Positions 1 to 12,700 of a stretch of 64,000 nt of DNA are shown here, in pieces; position 1 is the stretch's first letter; each line of letters starts with the position of its first letter. The stretch is from Paulownia fortunei (Eukaryota; Streptophyta; Magnoliopsida; Lamiales; Paulowniaceae): contig CM033120.1 of the NCBI GenBank assembly GCA_019321725.1, positions 18,072,278 to 18,136,277 on the forward strand, read 5' to 3'. The notes under the pieces are model-generated. The model ran no database searches and was not told the origin of the DNA. It saw only the letters and a program-made list of their open reading frames with translations. The position numbers and the translations under genes were made by a program.

Positions 1-168
1 AATATATATTATATAGTAATTTGTTATATAATTTTATTGATAACTATTATAACATACTTTTTCTTTAATCAACTCACAGTACCATCTAAACCAACTTTAT
101 ATCCTCATTTCGATTTATATTTCATGTATGTTATACTCTATTATGCACCCTAAATATCTATTATTCAG

Positions 169-212
<44 letters not shown>

Positions 213-1490
213 TATAAGTTTAGCGCGTATATAAGATATTTTAGTTATTTTCAATCTCAATCTAAGTTTAAAAATTAATTAGTAACCAAATTCAGATAGA
301 TTCTGAAAATTTCGACTCAAATCCAACTCACATTTCAGTAGTCTTAGTAATTAAAATTTAAGTAACACTATTTTACTATACACTTTTAATTACGATATAT
401 TCGCACGCAATAATTTTCTAATGTTGTAATGATATTTATAGTTGTTTAACTAAACAACTAATCGCATAAGAAATTAATATTCAATCAACATAAGAAATTA
501 GGAATATCATCCCTGACATTGCAAATGTACCTTTTTTAGATAAGAAAAAAACTTATACTTGTGTATTTTCCCTTCAACATTTAGAAGTGTAAAGGCTGTA
601 TTATATGGGACCTTCTGAATAAAAATGTTATAAATAAGACAAAAAACCAAATTATATGAAATTTAGCTGATAAAGATTTTCCGTTAACTTTTTATAACTT
701 ATAACATAAAAAAAAAAAATTACATAGATTTAAGAAATCAAAGAAATCATTTTAGCTTCAAAAATCTTACAGGCAAGAATCTAATTACAAGTAAAACAAA
801 TACCGTCCTACTTTAATAGATACCATAGATATATGGTAATGCACATTAATATTTTCAGCTGTAAACACAACAAACTTCTGATATATTTTAATTTTTTCTA
901 CGGAAATTGCCAAACTATTGGAGCTTAATAAGTACACATGGCCAGATAATCCTTTTTCCTTTACTATGTTTTTCATATAAATTTAGAGAATGATTGACTA
1001 AATTTAGTTTAAACATTATATAAACTTATATATCTAAAATCTAATAATTTATTTTTGAATCTTATGAAATGTTAGATTGTAATTCATAATTTACAAATAA
1101 TATAGGACTTGTTACCCCACCTTACAGAACATTTAAAAAAAATAAAAAAATTCAAATCAAATCAAATCCCCTCAATTTATTCATCAAGACAAATACATGT
1201 CATGTGACTCATGTCAATATTGCCTATAAATTTTGAACCTTTTACTTTTAGGTAAAAGGATTTTTATTTAGACATAGTGAGAGAATTTCATGCTAAATAT
1301 ATATAAAATAATATATTATTAATATATGCTTGACTTACGCTGATAAGAGACTAAATCTTATTTTAAATATAATATCCGAAAAGGCGGCGCAAAGAAAAAC
1401 GTGAATAATGCTGAGCAACAACCTTAAGCTATTAGCTAGTCCACATAATTGAGTCAAGTTGCTCATCTACCTCCTCAGTTTGTCCTATTT
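1..1490. other. A+T-rich upstream spacer of the decarboxylase gene
   Basis: No gene is supported here. The stretch is strongly A+T rich with short poly(A) runs, and its open frames are short and show no family features. A (CT)n/(TA)n microsatellite lies inside it (listed separately). The last few hundred bases should contain the promoter of the decarboxylase gene. Confidence 0.6.
168..212. repeat. (CT)n followed by (AT)n microsatellite
   Basis: A run of about nine CT units passes directly into about eleven AT/TA units. Such compound dinucleotide repeats are commonly length-variable in plants. Confidence 0.9.
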
Positions 1491-1500
1491 ATATCTCTTT

Positions 1501-1508
1501 CTATAAAT
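1501..1508 (+). promoter_or_regulatory. Probable TATA box of the decarboxylase gene
   Basis: CTATAAAT lies about 155 bases before the decarboxylase ATG. Initiation about 30 bases downstream would give a 5' leader of roughly 130 bases. A second TATA-like stretch, TATTTATATC, ends about ten bases upstream, so the exact element is uncertain. Confidence 0.5.
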
Positions 1509-1663
1509 CTTACCTGCATACTTGTTCCCCTTACCATTCATAAACCCTGTAAAAATAGCACCTCCTCCTCCTGAATTCTTCAACCTACTGAGTGAAAGTT
1601 CTTTCTCAGTAGTAGCAAATTAGAAGAAGAACCATCCCTTCTATCCGGAGCCAAAATAGATTA

Positions 1664-3187
1664 ATGGGCAGCCTTCAGAACCAAGAACCCAACAATGGCT
1701 TCGCTGGAACCATTAAACCTTTGGACCCCGAAGAGTTCAGAAGGCAAGGCCATTTAGTCATAGACTTTCTTGCTGATTATTACAAGAATGTTGAAAAATA
1801 TCCTGTCCGCAGCCAAGTCGAACCGGGCTATCTTAAAAAAAGGGTGCCGGAATCTGCTCCATATGATCCGGAGCCAATTGAAGAAATCCTTCGCGATGTG
1901 CAAAAGGATATTGTTCCGGGCATAACACACTGGCAGAGCCCGAATTATTTTGCTTACTTCCCATCCAGCGGAAGCATTGCTGGATTTCTTGGAGAAATGC
2001 TGAGCACTGGGTTCAACATTGTTGGATTCAACTGGATGTCGTCCCCTGCCGCCACGGAGCTCGAAAGCATCGTCATGGATTGGCTTGGAAAAATGCTTAA
2101 GCTTCCGGCCGACTTTTCGTTCTCAGGCGGCGGCGGTGGCGTTTTGCAGGGCACCACCTGCGAGGCCCTGTTGTGCACGCTGGTCGCCGCCAGGGATCAG
2201 AAGCTCAAGAAGATTGGCAGAGATAACATCAACAAATTAGTCGTGTACGGATCCGATCAAACCCACTCCGCACTACAGAAGGCAGCTCAGATTGCGGGAA
2301 TCAACCCGAACAATTTCCGTGCAGTCGCAACCACTAAGGCCAATGCATTCGGGCTAACAGGAGAGGCTCTCCGGGCAACTATAGAGTCTGATATTGAAAT
2401 CGGGCTGGTGCCGCTCTTCCTGTGCGCCACCATCGGGACGACGTCGTCAACCGCTGTGGATCCACTGGGCCCGCTGTGTGAGGTGGCGAAGGAATACGGA
2501 ATTTGGGTGCACGTTGACGCCGCGTACGCAGGGAGCGTTTGCATTTGCCCCGAGTACCGCCATTTTCTTGACGGAGTGGAAAACGCGGACTCGTTCAGCT
2601 TCAATGCACACAAATGGTTCTTAACAACGCTGGATTGCTGCTGCCTGTGGGTGAAAGATCCCAGCGCGCTAGTGAAAGCTCTGTCAACATATCCAGAATA
2701 TCTCAGAAACAAAGCCTCCGAAACAAAGCAGGTGGTGGACTACAAAGACTGGCAAATCACTCTCAGCCGCCGCTTCCGCTCGCTCAAACTCTGGCTCGTC
2801 CTCCGCAGCTACGGCGTCGCCAATCTCAGAAAATTCCTCCGCAGTCACGTAAAAATGGCTCAGAATTTCGAAGGGCTGATAGGAATGGACAAGCGGTTCG
2901 AAGTGGTGGTTCCCAGAAACTTCGCCACCGTCTGCTTCCGCATATCGCCAATCGAAATCGGAGGAAACCACCAGATTGTCTCCAAGGAGGAAGCAGCCAA
3001 TTATTTCAACACCAAATTACTGGAGTCCATAAACGAATCGGGTAAGATTTACATGACCCACGCCGTGATTGGTGGAGCATTCGTGATGCGATTCGCAGTT
3101 GGGGCGAGTCTCACAGAAAACAGGCACGTCAATTTCGCCTGGAAGGTGGTACAAGAGCATGCAAATGCGCTGCTAACCGTGTCATAA
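1664..3187 (+). CDS. Tyrosine/DOPA decarboxylase (plant aromatic amino acid decarboxylase), single exon
   Basis: PLP-dependent group II decarboxylase of 507 residues, the usual length for plant tyrosine/DOPA decarboxylases, without introns. It would convert L-tyrosine or L-DOPA to tyramine or dopamine plus CO2 in the cytosol, feeding phenylethanoid or alkaloid synthesis. The N-terminal region (about 20-150) carries the substrate-side motifs [12 protein letters not shown] and [14 protein letters not shown]. The PLP lysine is K317 in FNAHKWF, preceded by HVDAAYAGS. The catalytic-loop tyrosine is present (Y346 in TYPEYLRN), so a decarboxylase is expected rather than an aldehyde synthase, which has Phe here. 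S368 in ITLSRRFRS is the serine typical of enzymes acting on phenolic substrates; tryptophan decarboxylases have Gly. The start is the first in-frame ATG, followed by the family-like MGSL beginning. Codons are noticeably more G+C rich than the flanks. Exact substrate preference is inferred. Confidence 0.95.
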   Translation: MGSLQNQEPNNGFAGTIKPLDPEEFRRQGHLVIDFLADYYKNVEKYPVRSQVEPGYLKKRVPESAPYDPEPIEEILRDVQKDIVPGITHWQSPNYFAYFPSSGSIAGFLGEMLSTGFNIVGFNWMSSPAATELESIVMDWLGKMLKLPADFSFSGGGGGVLQGTTCEALLCTLVAARDQKLKKIGRDNINKLVVYGSDQTHSALQKAAQIAGINPNNFRAVATTKANAFGLTGEALRATIESDIEIGLVPLFLCATIGTTSSTAVDPLGPLCEVAKEYGIWVHVDAAYAGSVCICPEYRHFLDGVENADSFSFNAHKWFLTTLDCCCLWVKDPSALVKALSTYPEYLRNKASETKQVVDYKDWQITLSRRFRSLKLWLVLRSYGVANLRKFLRSHVKMAQNFEGLIGMDKRFEVVVPRNFATVCFRISPIEIGGNHQIVSKEEAANYFNTKLLESINESGKIYMTHAVIGGAFVMRFAVGASLTENRHVNFAWKVVQEHANALLTVS

Positions 3188-3228
3188 AAAAACAAATGCT
3201 GTCTGGCCTGTTTTAGTTTGTGGGATTC

Positions 3229-3238
3229 AATAAATAAA
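3229..3238 (+). terminator. Polyadenylation signal of the decarboxylase gene
   Basis: Two overlapping AATAAA hexamers lie about 45 bases after the stop codon, the expected place for a plant near-upstream element. Confidence 0.6.
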
Positions 3239-3732
3239 ATCTGATTAATTAACGTTATTTTTCAGGAATTGTAGTGTATGATAACCCTTCATGTCAATGT
3301 TTTGGATCCGGAGAAAAATAAAAACTCATTTTCTTAAATTACACTTCTTACTATTAACCAAAACAAGTTGTCATTATGGCACCAAATCAGTTTCTTGGTC
3401 ATTAGCATCAAAAAAATTAAATTTTGAATCATCTATTTTAATTTATTTTTATTTTAAAATTTATTTTTATATTAAATATAAATAATTCACAATTAAATAT
3501 TTTGTTTTAATTATTTTTTTTTTGATTGAATCTAGCTTGTGGAATAGAAAATGAAATAAAAGATCCAAACCATCGTAAATAAGCCCACATACATACAGAT
3601 TCTTACACGTTAACTTTATGCATTTATGTTTACTGATATATTGCGCACCCAACAAATCTACTTACTATGTTCCTAAATTACACAAGTGACAGTAAGATTC
3701 AAACTTGGTGAAAACCATATAATGAAACGAAA

Positions 3733-3882
3733 GAGTATGTTTGATTTTGTTTTCAGCGAAATAATGTGTTTTATGATAATGTATTAAAAAATATAGAGAA
3801 ATAATGTATTAAAAAAAAAGTAATGATAAATTAAGAATGAAAAAGAGGTGGTAATTTAATTCCAAACATAACCAAACCTTTT
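3733..3882. mobile_element. Candidate MITE with TGTTTG-type terminal inverted repeats
   Basis: AGTATGTTTGATTT at the left and, inverted, GGTTATGTTTGGAAT at the right bound an A+T-rich 150-bp segment without coding capacity. Imperfect short inverted repeats of this type resemble hAT-type MITEs. I could not define a clean target-site duplication, so this is tentative. Confidence 0.3.
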
Positions 3883-4296
3883 GATGCAACTAATTATCAT
3901 ACTGAAGTATCTGACCTTTTACTGTTAAAAAAAAAAAAAATAGGGACACGATTGCAGTATCAAGTAATAACTTTTGGTTGGGTTAATGTGGTAATAAGAG
4001 GATGGGTGGGGTGGGGCACGTACATGTAGCACGTGATTCTCCACTCGAGGCCCTTTACTTAATAGTCAAAACTGAATGTTAGATGCAAATTCTAGGGATT
4101 GAATGCACGTGCGTAACCCATACTACTATATTTAGTCGTAACAACTTCCACTCCGCCAATCACCAACTCCACTTTTCATCACTCTGGTTTTTCACACCTA
4201 CCCCAATTCATCCACCCCCTCCACACGCCAATTCCTCTCCAAAAGATTTATATTAAGGACTATTCAACTTGAGGTATAAACACCTTTTTTTTTTTC

Positions 4297-4514
4297 CTGT
4301 TTTACCCCTGAGAGTATGTTTATTTGGTAGGAATCCGCGTCTATTTTCGTTAATCTAAATTCGACGCAAAAACAAAATTGTGGATTGGTTGGCGAGACAC
4401 CTTCTTTTGTCTGTTTTACCTCTGAGAGCATTTTATTTGGTAGGAATTCACGCCTATTTTTGTTAATCTAAACTCGACTCAAAAACACAATTGAGGATTG
4501 GTTGGCAAGACATA
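4297..4514. repeat. 114-bp tandem duplication
   Basis: Two adjacent diverged copies start at 4297 and 4411. Both open with CTGTTTTACC, share TTATTTGGTAGGAAT in the middle, and end with GGATTGGTTGGC followed by AAGACA or GAGACA. No open frame is conserved. Confidence 0.8.
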
Positions 4515-7500
4515 AACCCTAGAAACTCCTCATATGATGATACTTGTTCACAGTTTGTGCAATTTGCATGCATTCCTTCCTTTAAATAGCCTATCCATAT
4601 ATTTTATAAGGTAGTAGTTGTTTAGAAAACTTATTTTTCTTACATGTTAAGCATAAGAGAATTTTGATTGGAGGTCACTTCAACTAACTTTAACGTATTT
4701 ATGATTATAAGTTATTTCATGTTTTAAATTTTATGATATAGGATCGAGTTCGTATTTATGTTTATTGATTGTATTCGATTGGACCCCAAATCCCAAATCG
4801 TCTTAAAATATAAATTAATTTTTAATTTGAAATCTACGTTCCTATTCATTGATTTCAAATTGGAATTACAAAATCACGAACAAAATTTATCACCAAATGT
4901 TTAAGATATTTCGCTTAGTCAAAATACCAATAATCAACAAGAAGTCGAACCAAATTAGATAATATTGCCAGCATATTTATGTGGACTTTATCCATTATTT
5001 TAGCAGCATCTATGTGGATCTTATGCTCTCATAATATTCTGGACAGATTTTATCTTGAAGTACAATTAGGAATTAGGACAGGTTGAAAATTTGATGTTCT
5101 AGGACTTTCGACCCTTCAATGCACATAATTGCACATACATCTATCAAACCACTATCGTTATTTTGCTTGATGGAATATTATATGATCAATGAATAATATG
5201 ATAAATTATGAGATACAGAATTTATTAATATATATATATAATGTGTATTTGATTTAATTATAAAAATAATGTATTGATACAGAATCTAATGTGGACTGTA
5301 TCAAATAAATGTGATTATGTGAATATAATAATATGACCAACATACCCTTAAAAAATCAGACCAAATTGACAAACCTTTTATTTTTTCCTCGTATCTCCGG
5401 AATTTCCATATGGCTTTGGTGGCTTTGCAGTCCATAAACAAGCATCAACTGGAGACAAAATGTATTATTTCTTCCTTACAAACGAACAAATGCAACAATA
5501 CTTCCAATCTTGATGAAATATCAAGATTCCAACGAAAAAATAACCACATTCAACAATCATAGAAACAAAGCAGAAAGAGAAACACATAAAAACTCATTGT
5601 GCATGCATAAATAAGTCATTACATATACATCTGCTTATAGAAAGGGCCAACAAAAGCATCACATTAGAAAGGATTATTTTTTTCTTGACAAAATAAAATA
5701 GTAAGCATAATGCATCTGAGTTACGATAATAAAAAAACCAAAAATTCCCATTTTTAGGATATCTTCAATTGTTTATGCTTTCTTACAACTTTTGAATTGG
5801 AAACGAAAATCAAATAATATTGTACGAACTAATTTGATATCTCAAATGCGATTAGAACTCTAGTTATGAAAGTGGGCCAAGTAGGATTAATGGATCAAAC
5901 CCTTCACTCACGTGTGATTTATAATCCAGCGAAAAAGTGATTTAGCATGAGAAGCGTGGAATCCTAGGCGCCATCCAACAAAGTAAATAGTTGATTGGGT
6001 TATATATAATACTATATGCTAGAAGTAAACAAATGTTGTAATGGTTTTCCCTATACTATGTGGCCCTAATTATTTTAGATTATTTAACCTAATTCAATCA
6101 CATTAATAATCAAGCGATAATCCTATAATGTCAAATAACCTAGCACCAGCATGCCCTTAATTTAACTTTTCCTGAGTCTAAATTACTTGGGACACTATAT
6201 AGCCTGCATGAAGTTGTGGTTCATCACAATGCCACGCATCGACAGAAATCAGCTCTCATTCACACGACAACTAACTGCAAGAAACTGAAGCAACAATTCA
6301 TATGTGAGGTTTCTAAGTTGGGGGCATCTCGTGACTATGCATCACAAAAGTAATATCTCAATGCCGAAAGCTTCAGCTTGTGTTTAAATGTTGTCAGTTT
6401 TTATCATAATAGAGCTTTCTACAAATATATGCGCAATTTATATAGGCATAGTAGTAAAGCTTTCGGGATATATCTCGGAGGATCGATGGTTCGAATATCT
6501 TAAATGTCACTTTGACTCTCTGTAGGTATGTTCGCTGATAAGTGAGTTTTCGACCCCTGTCTTTGGATCTCATTTGAAGTGTGCTATTGAAAAAAAGATC
6601 GTCTACTTTCAAAATTAATCAAGTCAGACATTTGAGTTATTAAAAAAAAAGTATAAATGCTGAAATTGACAAGCTGACACTTGAGAAAGAATTTGAATGT
6701 AAATGAAGGTAAAATATAATATGTGAGTTTCAAATTCCAAACATCCAACATGGCAAGAAACTGCGTTTCTTGAAATTGTGCGTCAAAGCAAAACTAAAAC
6801 TAAAAATAAGAGAGAGAAAAAACGGGATTGGCTGCTCGGGAACTACGTATTTCGGATCCTGATATCTGGATCCATTTGTTAGGGCTTACTGACAAGTCCG
6901 GAGTTAATAGGACATCTTATCTGTAAAATGGATCGCAAGGAAATCTAGACTCTTTTATGGGCTTGTTGGTGAGTTACTGGGATTAAACATGGGTCTCTTT
7001 GTAAGGGCTCGAGGCTTCAAAAGCCGGCCCAATTTTGGGCTCATTCTTATGGTTAGTAGTTGATAATTTGGTGCAATTTTCAACTTATCCTTAGTGAAAA
7101 TTCTGACGCCATTTATCATGTACGGATATAGACATGAAATATGGATACGATAAAATATGGATATGAGATATATTAACTTTTAAAAAATATAAGATACGAC
7201 TATATATATAATGGGAAATTACATTAAGATAATATTAGACAGCCAATATCAATAATTTATGTTTATTAATTGCTTCTACTTTAACTTTGTCCAAATTCTT
7301 TGTTTATACCAAGATGTTATAATTTTTCAAATATAATAAAAGTCAAAATAGATTTATGCAACTAAATATTAATAAACATATAATGAAATTTTAAAAGATC
7401 ACAAACTCAATAATGTGAAAAAAAAATACATGACTCATTTTAATTTTATAATGGGTTCAATTCATATGTTTAGTGGAAAAAAAAAACACAAATACAATAT

Positions 7501-9696
7501 CAAAGATAAAGAATTAAAAATACAATAAGAAATTTGGAATATTTTTTTATTTTTAACTTCGACATGCATAATGCCCCATGGAAAGTTCAAAATGTATAAA
7601 AACAATAATCAATTTAGCTCAAATGGTTCGTAGGGGAATCCTATCTTTTCTGATCTATTCGACATGTACAAATTTTAATCCTTGATTTCTCCCACAATTT
7701 GTACTTGAATTCCTTTTGTATCTATTTTGGCAAGTCTACCCATCGTCTAGTGGTTTATGACAAATTTTCAAGGAGATACCAAGATTTGATTTCTCATGAG
7801 TTAGTGCACCACAAAAGAAAGGTAAACTAAACCTAATTCTTCCTGGGTTGATTCCCGATCGGTTAATTAAGATAGACTGTAAATTCGTTAACAATATGTC
7901 TATGCTAATTTTATTGATAATATATTTACGTTGTTTTAAATTCAGCTCGATTCAATAATTTTTTAATCTATTATGAAATGATATAATTCTCGATTATCCA
8001 TTACAAATACCCGAGATATAAAGATTTAAAAACAAAATCCAACTATTTCTCCTATTATCGTAGTTTAAGCCCTATCAAAAAATTTTATGCCCTCTCAAGG
8101 GTGTCATAATTCGTATCTAATACCGTATCCATATATTTTTTCCCCTCTTAAGTTTTGTATACAAAAAAAACGTTTCCTTGTTCATATTCAAGGAGTATTC
8201 AATACTGTATAAGACTAGTTTTAAGAATAACCATGCATAGTAAAATTCGCCATCAATCATCAAAAGTCAATGGTGATCGGGATGGATATGAAATATAACT
8301 TTCTGAAAAGGCCAGCGGAATTTGGTCAATTTTCACAATAATGAGGTTCAATTATTTTCAATTTTAGTATAAAAATAGACATTAAAAAATCATAATCAAA
8401 ATTTACTTTTAGCAAAAAAATATGTTGATTTTAAATTATTTATAAAATTTATTGAAGTGATACACAAAAGTGTTTTCATAACCTAATACTTATGACGAAA
8501 TTATATAAATTTCTTTATAATTCTTCTTCTCTCAGTGCAAGTAGTGAATCAAACAATTGGAAAAACATATTTTTTGCCATTCTTATTTAGTTACATAAAA
8601 AGCAAACGAGAACACAAGTTTCTTTCTTTCCCTTCACCCTCCCCCCAAACCTTTTTGATTAATTCAAGGTAAATTTTATAAGAAATAAGAGAAATAGAAA
8701 ATGTGGTATATTTTTTTATTAATATCGCAGATTGAATGAGATTGAAAAATACATATATTAATATATATATATATATATATATTATTTCTTATACAAACTT
8801 TCAAAAAATTAAAAAAATAAAAATAGTAGAGCTTTAAATTTGATAAATTAATTGGATACACTAACTGTAAAGATATAAATGAATATAGTAAAGTCGAGCA
8901 CTGTTTAAATTTATTTGAATTTTTTATTAGTCAAATCGAGTTTAAACGAAATTTAATTGAGTTGAAAATAAATCGAATTTAAGTAGTTTAAATTTTTTTA
9001 TGCTTATTTTATAATTTTTTTATTTGAGTCTAATTTAAGTCAAAAGTTCAGATATTACTAAATAAAAAAATATGTTAAAATTTAATTTACTATTCAACCT
9101 CTTGGTGATCTAATTATATAAATCATAAAATTGAATCAACATCTTACACAATAATAACAAATTTATCACTAAAGTATAAAACCACCGAGAATTTTTTAAG
9201 CTTCACAAGAGAAGAAAATCGTATCCACAGTTCATTTTCTGTTTTTTTTTTTTTTTTTTTTAACACCCACCCATTCATCTTTATTTATCTGATGAAACAA
9301 ATTCCTAATGATAAGAAAAAAAAATAGTAAAGTTAATTAATCGACCAACCGAAGTAAAACAAAAAGCTTAACACACGATGTCTGGGCCTACAATTCTGGA
9401 GTTCCCAATAACAGGGGTCCAAGTGGCCCAATCCAAAACCTCATCCCCATCAAAAGCAAAAAAGTCAATTATTTATTCAGTTGGATATTTCCTTGGATTG
9501 TCGGCAACCCCTTTTTTTTTTTTTGCATTAGCTGTCACTGCAACTGAAGGGACCCTCTCACACCCATCCCTCTTTCCCATTCGCCCAAATCCCATTCATT
9601 TTCGGTTACGTTTATTCTACCAAGCAAACGCCTCTCATAAAGGTGTATAATGATAATTTGTAAGTCAAGGTACTATAGTAAAAACGCAGGTTTTAC

Positions 9697-9706
9697 TTTA
9701 TAAAAG
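9697..9706 (+). promoter_or_regulatory. Probable TATA box of the BAG gene
   Basis: TTTATAAAAG lies 53 bases upstream of the first BAG ATG, giving a short expected leader of about 25-30 bases. Confidence 0.45.
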
Positions 9707-9758
9707 AAAGTTTCTTGGAGTTTCAGTTGCACAGTGAGGTTGTTTTGTACGTGCGAAG

Positions 9759-12700
9759 ATGATGAAACGTAGATTGAACTTCAACAGGAGGAGGAGCGAA
9801 GGGGCGGAAACGACGACGTCTTCTACTCCGAAAGAAGAAGAGGTGGAGTGGGAGATGAGACCTGGTGGAATGCTGGTGCAGAAAAGAAGTGAGAATTCTG
9901 GAGTTATTGTTTCTCCAAATTTGCGCATTCGGGTGGCTTACGGCGTCCTGCGGTATCAGATCTCGGCGAACTCACTATCAACTTTCGGTATTTTTTAACT
10001 TTTTTTGCTTTCATTAATACAATGTGGGTTATTTCTTAGTCAGTTTTGGACAAATTGGTTACTTAATGTTGATTTTTGGGTTTTAATTTGGCAGGTGAAT
10101 TGAAGAAGCTTCTGACGGCGGAAACCGGGCTGCAGCCGGGCGAACAGCGGCTGATTTTCAGAGGAAAAGAGAGAGAAAATGGCGACTACTTAGACACATG
10201 CGGAGTCAAAGACCGGTCGAAAGTCATCTTAATCGACGATCCAGAAAGCAAGGAAAGGAGGCTGATCGAGATGCGCCGGAATGAGAAGATCCAGGCGACT
10301 CATCGCATGATCGACGACGTGTCCATGGAGGTGGATAGGCTGGCCGAGCAGGTGAGTAAATGCTCATGCTGTTATGGAGCATTATTCTTAATTAGCATAA
10401 TAATAATATAGAAAACACGTTGCATGGATTTACCAGCTTTTGGTTAATGGTTAATAGTGGTAATAAAGAATGACATTAAGGGATTATGCAAGAAAAGAAT
10501 TGCATAAATGAAATGAAATTAGGAATGTAAGGAAAATTTTTCATGATTGTCATGTACAAAGAATGAAATATGTCTTGGATTCTAATATCATAATTAATAA
10601 TAAAAAATAAATATTAAAAATAAAATAAAATAATTTTTTTATGACTGTAGAAAATTTTTAGAATAAAATTATTATTTGATATATTGTATATAATAAATTT
10701 ATTTTGATTTGAGTTGGTGTTAATACACACGCATATATATATATATAATCTCACACTAATATAAATATTTTTTTTATTAAAAACTAACACATAAAATTAC
10801 TTTATATTCTTTTTTATTATTGATTGAATTGAGATAAAAGAATTGAAAAAGTCGATGCAGAAAAATAAAATATTTTTTTATTGTTTCATTTTTATTAGGG
10901 ATATAATACATTTAAATAAAATTCATATCGTACCGAATCAAAATTTTAAATCACAAATAGATCTCAAGATGATTATCAAGTTTTAGACTTATAACCCGAA
11001 CTCAATCCTTTAAAATGTTGCATATTTTTATTGTTTATTATGCATGAATGTATGTGATGTATATTTATATATAAAAAAATATATATGTATCTTATATATA
11101 CTCAAAAAAGAATATTAATATAATACTTTTTTAAATTAAAATAGTAATATAAAATTAATAAATATTTGGATATATAAAAGTAACAAATATATTTAAAAAA
11201 ATTAATTTTTAAAAATTTAAAACATGTATATATAAGTTAAATAATTAATTATTTATTAATAATATTCTTTTCTCATAATTAGAAATTTGTGATTATATTA
11301 TTTTTAAAAAAATATTATTAATATTTTTAAAATTATAATGAGATGTAATGGATCCAACCACTGATTTTAGAATTTAAGGCGAGTTCAAGTTCAAGTTCAT
11401 AAAAGTCTTAAGGGATTGAGTTTTGGCGAACCTAATTATATCTGTTGTCATTTATAATTTTATTTAATAATTTTTGTTTAGTTTAGAAGGATAGTTTTAT
11501 AAAAAGATAAATGTAAGTTCATTAATGATTGAGTAAGAATAATTAAATCAATGGTAAGAAAATAAATGACTAAACTCATTCTTTTAAAAATAATAATTAT
11601 TTTAAAAGTAAATATTCATAATAATAAATTATATTAATTATATATTAAAAATAAATTTGAGAATACTCATTCTCACACAATTTTTATATACCAATCATAT
11701 CATAAAGTAGATGATGAGATGAGATGAGATGGCAATTAGTGTCACACTCGTTTAGCTGGCAACCATAGTGATTGAATGATTGGTCTAGAATCCTGACAAT
11801 TTAGTGAATCCAACAAGTAGTAAGAGCTGATAAATTAGTCATTAATTACTAATTACTCACACTTGCCTTTTTTATTTTGCGTTTTTTCTTCTGAGTTTTT
11901 GTTGAAAAATTGTGTATGGTACTTTATGCTATTTCGTATTTTCTGTTTTAATTTGGTTTGTTAGTATCTCATATTATATTATATATATGAATTTAACTAT
12001 ATATATTTCACTATAAATATATATTTAAAAAAATATTTTATACACTTAATATATATTTATAAAATATAATACAAGATGTAACAAAAAATACTCATTGCAC
12101 CAGAACAGAAAAATTTATGAAGTTCCTCTTTTGTCAGTTTGGAAATAAACAAGACACTTGATTGAATTTGTTGTTATTTATTTCACATGGAGTCTTTATT
12201 ATATGTAGAATATAAAATAAAATATTATATCAAATTGAGTATTTATTCACATGCAACCATGAATTTGTCTCTATTTACTTCACTACGGCGAAAGTAATAT
12301 TTAATGAAGGCAAGATACTTTTCTTTTTTTCATGTGGCTCATAGATATGTGTAATTGAGAAGTCAATTGCAAATGGTAAAGGTAATAAGGTTGCAGAGTT
12401 GTAGATCAATGAAATCACACTAATATAAATATTATTTTATTAAAAAATCAATACATAAAATTATTAATAAGGTTGCAGAGTTGTAGATCAACGAAATCAC
12501 ACTAATTTAAATATTATTTTATTAAAAAATCAATACATAAAATTATTTTATATATTTTTATTAAAGATATAATGAATTTAAATAAAACTCGGATCGTTCC
12601 AAACCCGTCTCGTTTAGCGTAAATTTTGAAACCACAAATAAATTTCAAGACAAGTTTCAGGTTTTAGTTTGATCCCTTAAAATATTGCATATATTTTTTT

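Larger units (their letters stand above)
3250..9690. other. Gene-poor spacer
   Basis: No coding gene is supported over about 6.4 kb. It contains a short inverted-repeat (MITE-like) candidate near 3.73-3.88 kb, a G-box-bearing island at about 3.98-4.26 kb, a 114-bp tandem duplication at 4.3-4.5 kb, possible tRNA-derived SINE remnants near 6.4-6.65 kb and 7.73-7.9 kb, and an AT microsatellite at about 8760-8783. The open frame at 9378-9650 has no family features. Confidence 0.6.

Noticed and set aside
9378..9650. 90-codon open frame (MSGPTILEFPITG...) just upstream of the BAG gene
   Set aside because: It spans poly(T) (a phenylalanine run) and has no family signature, no conserved context and no splice connection to the BAG exon.
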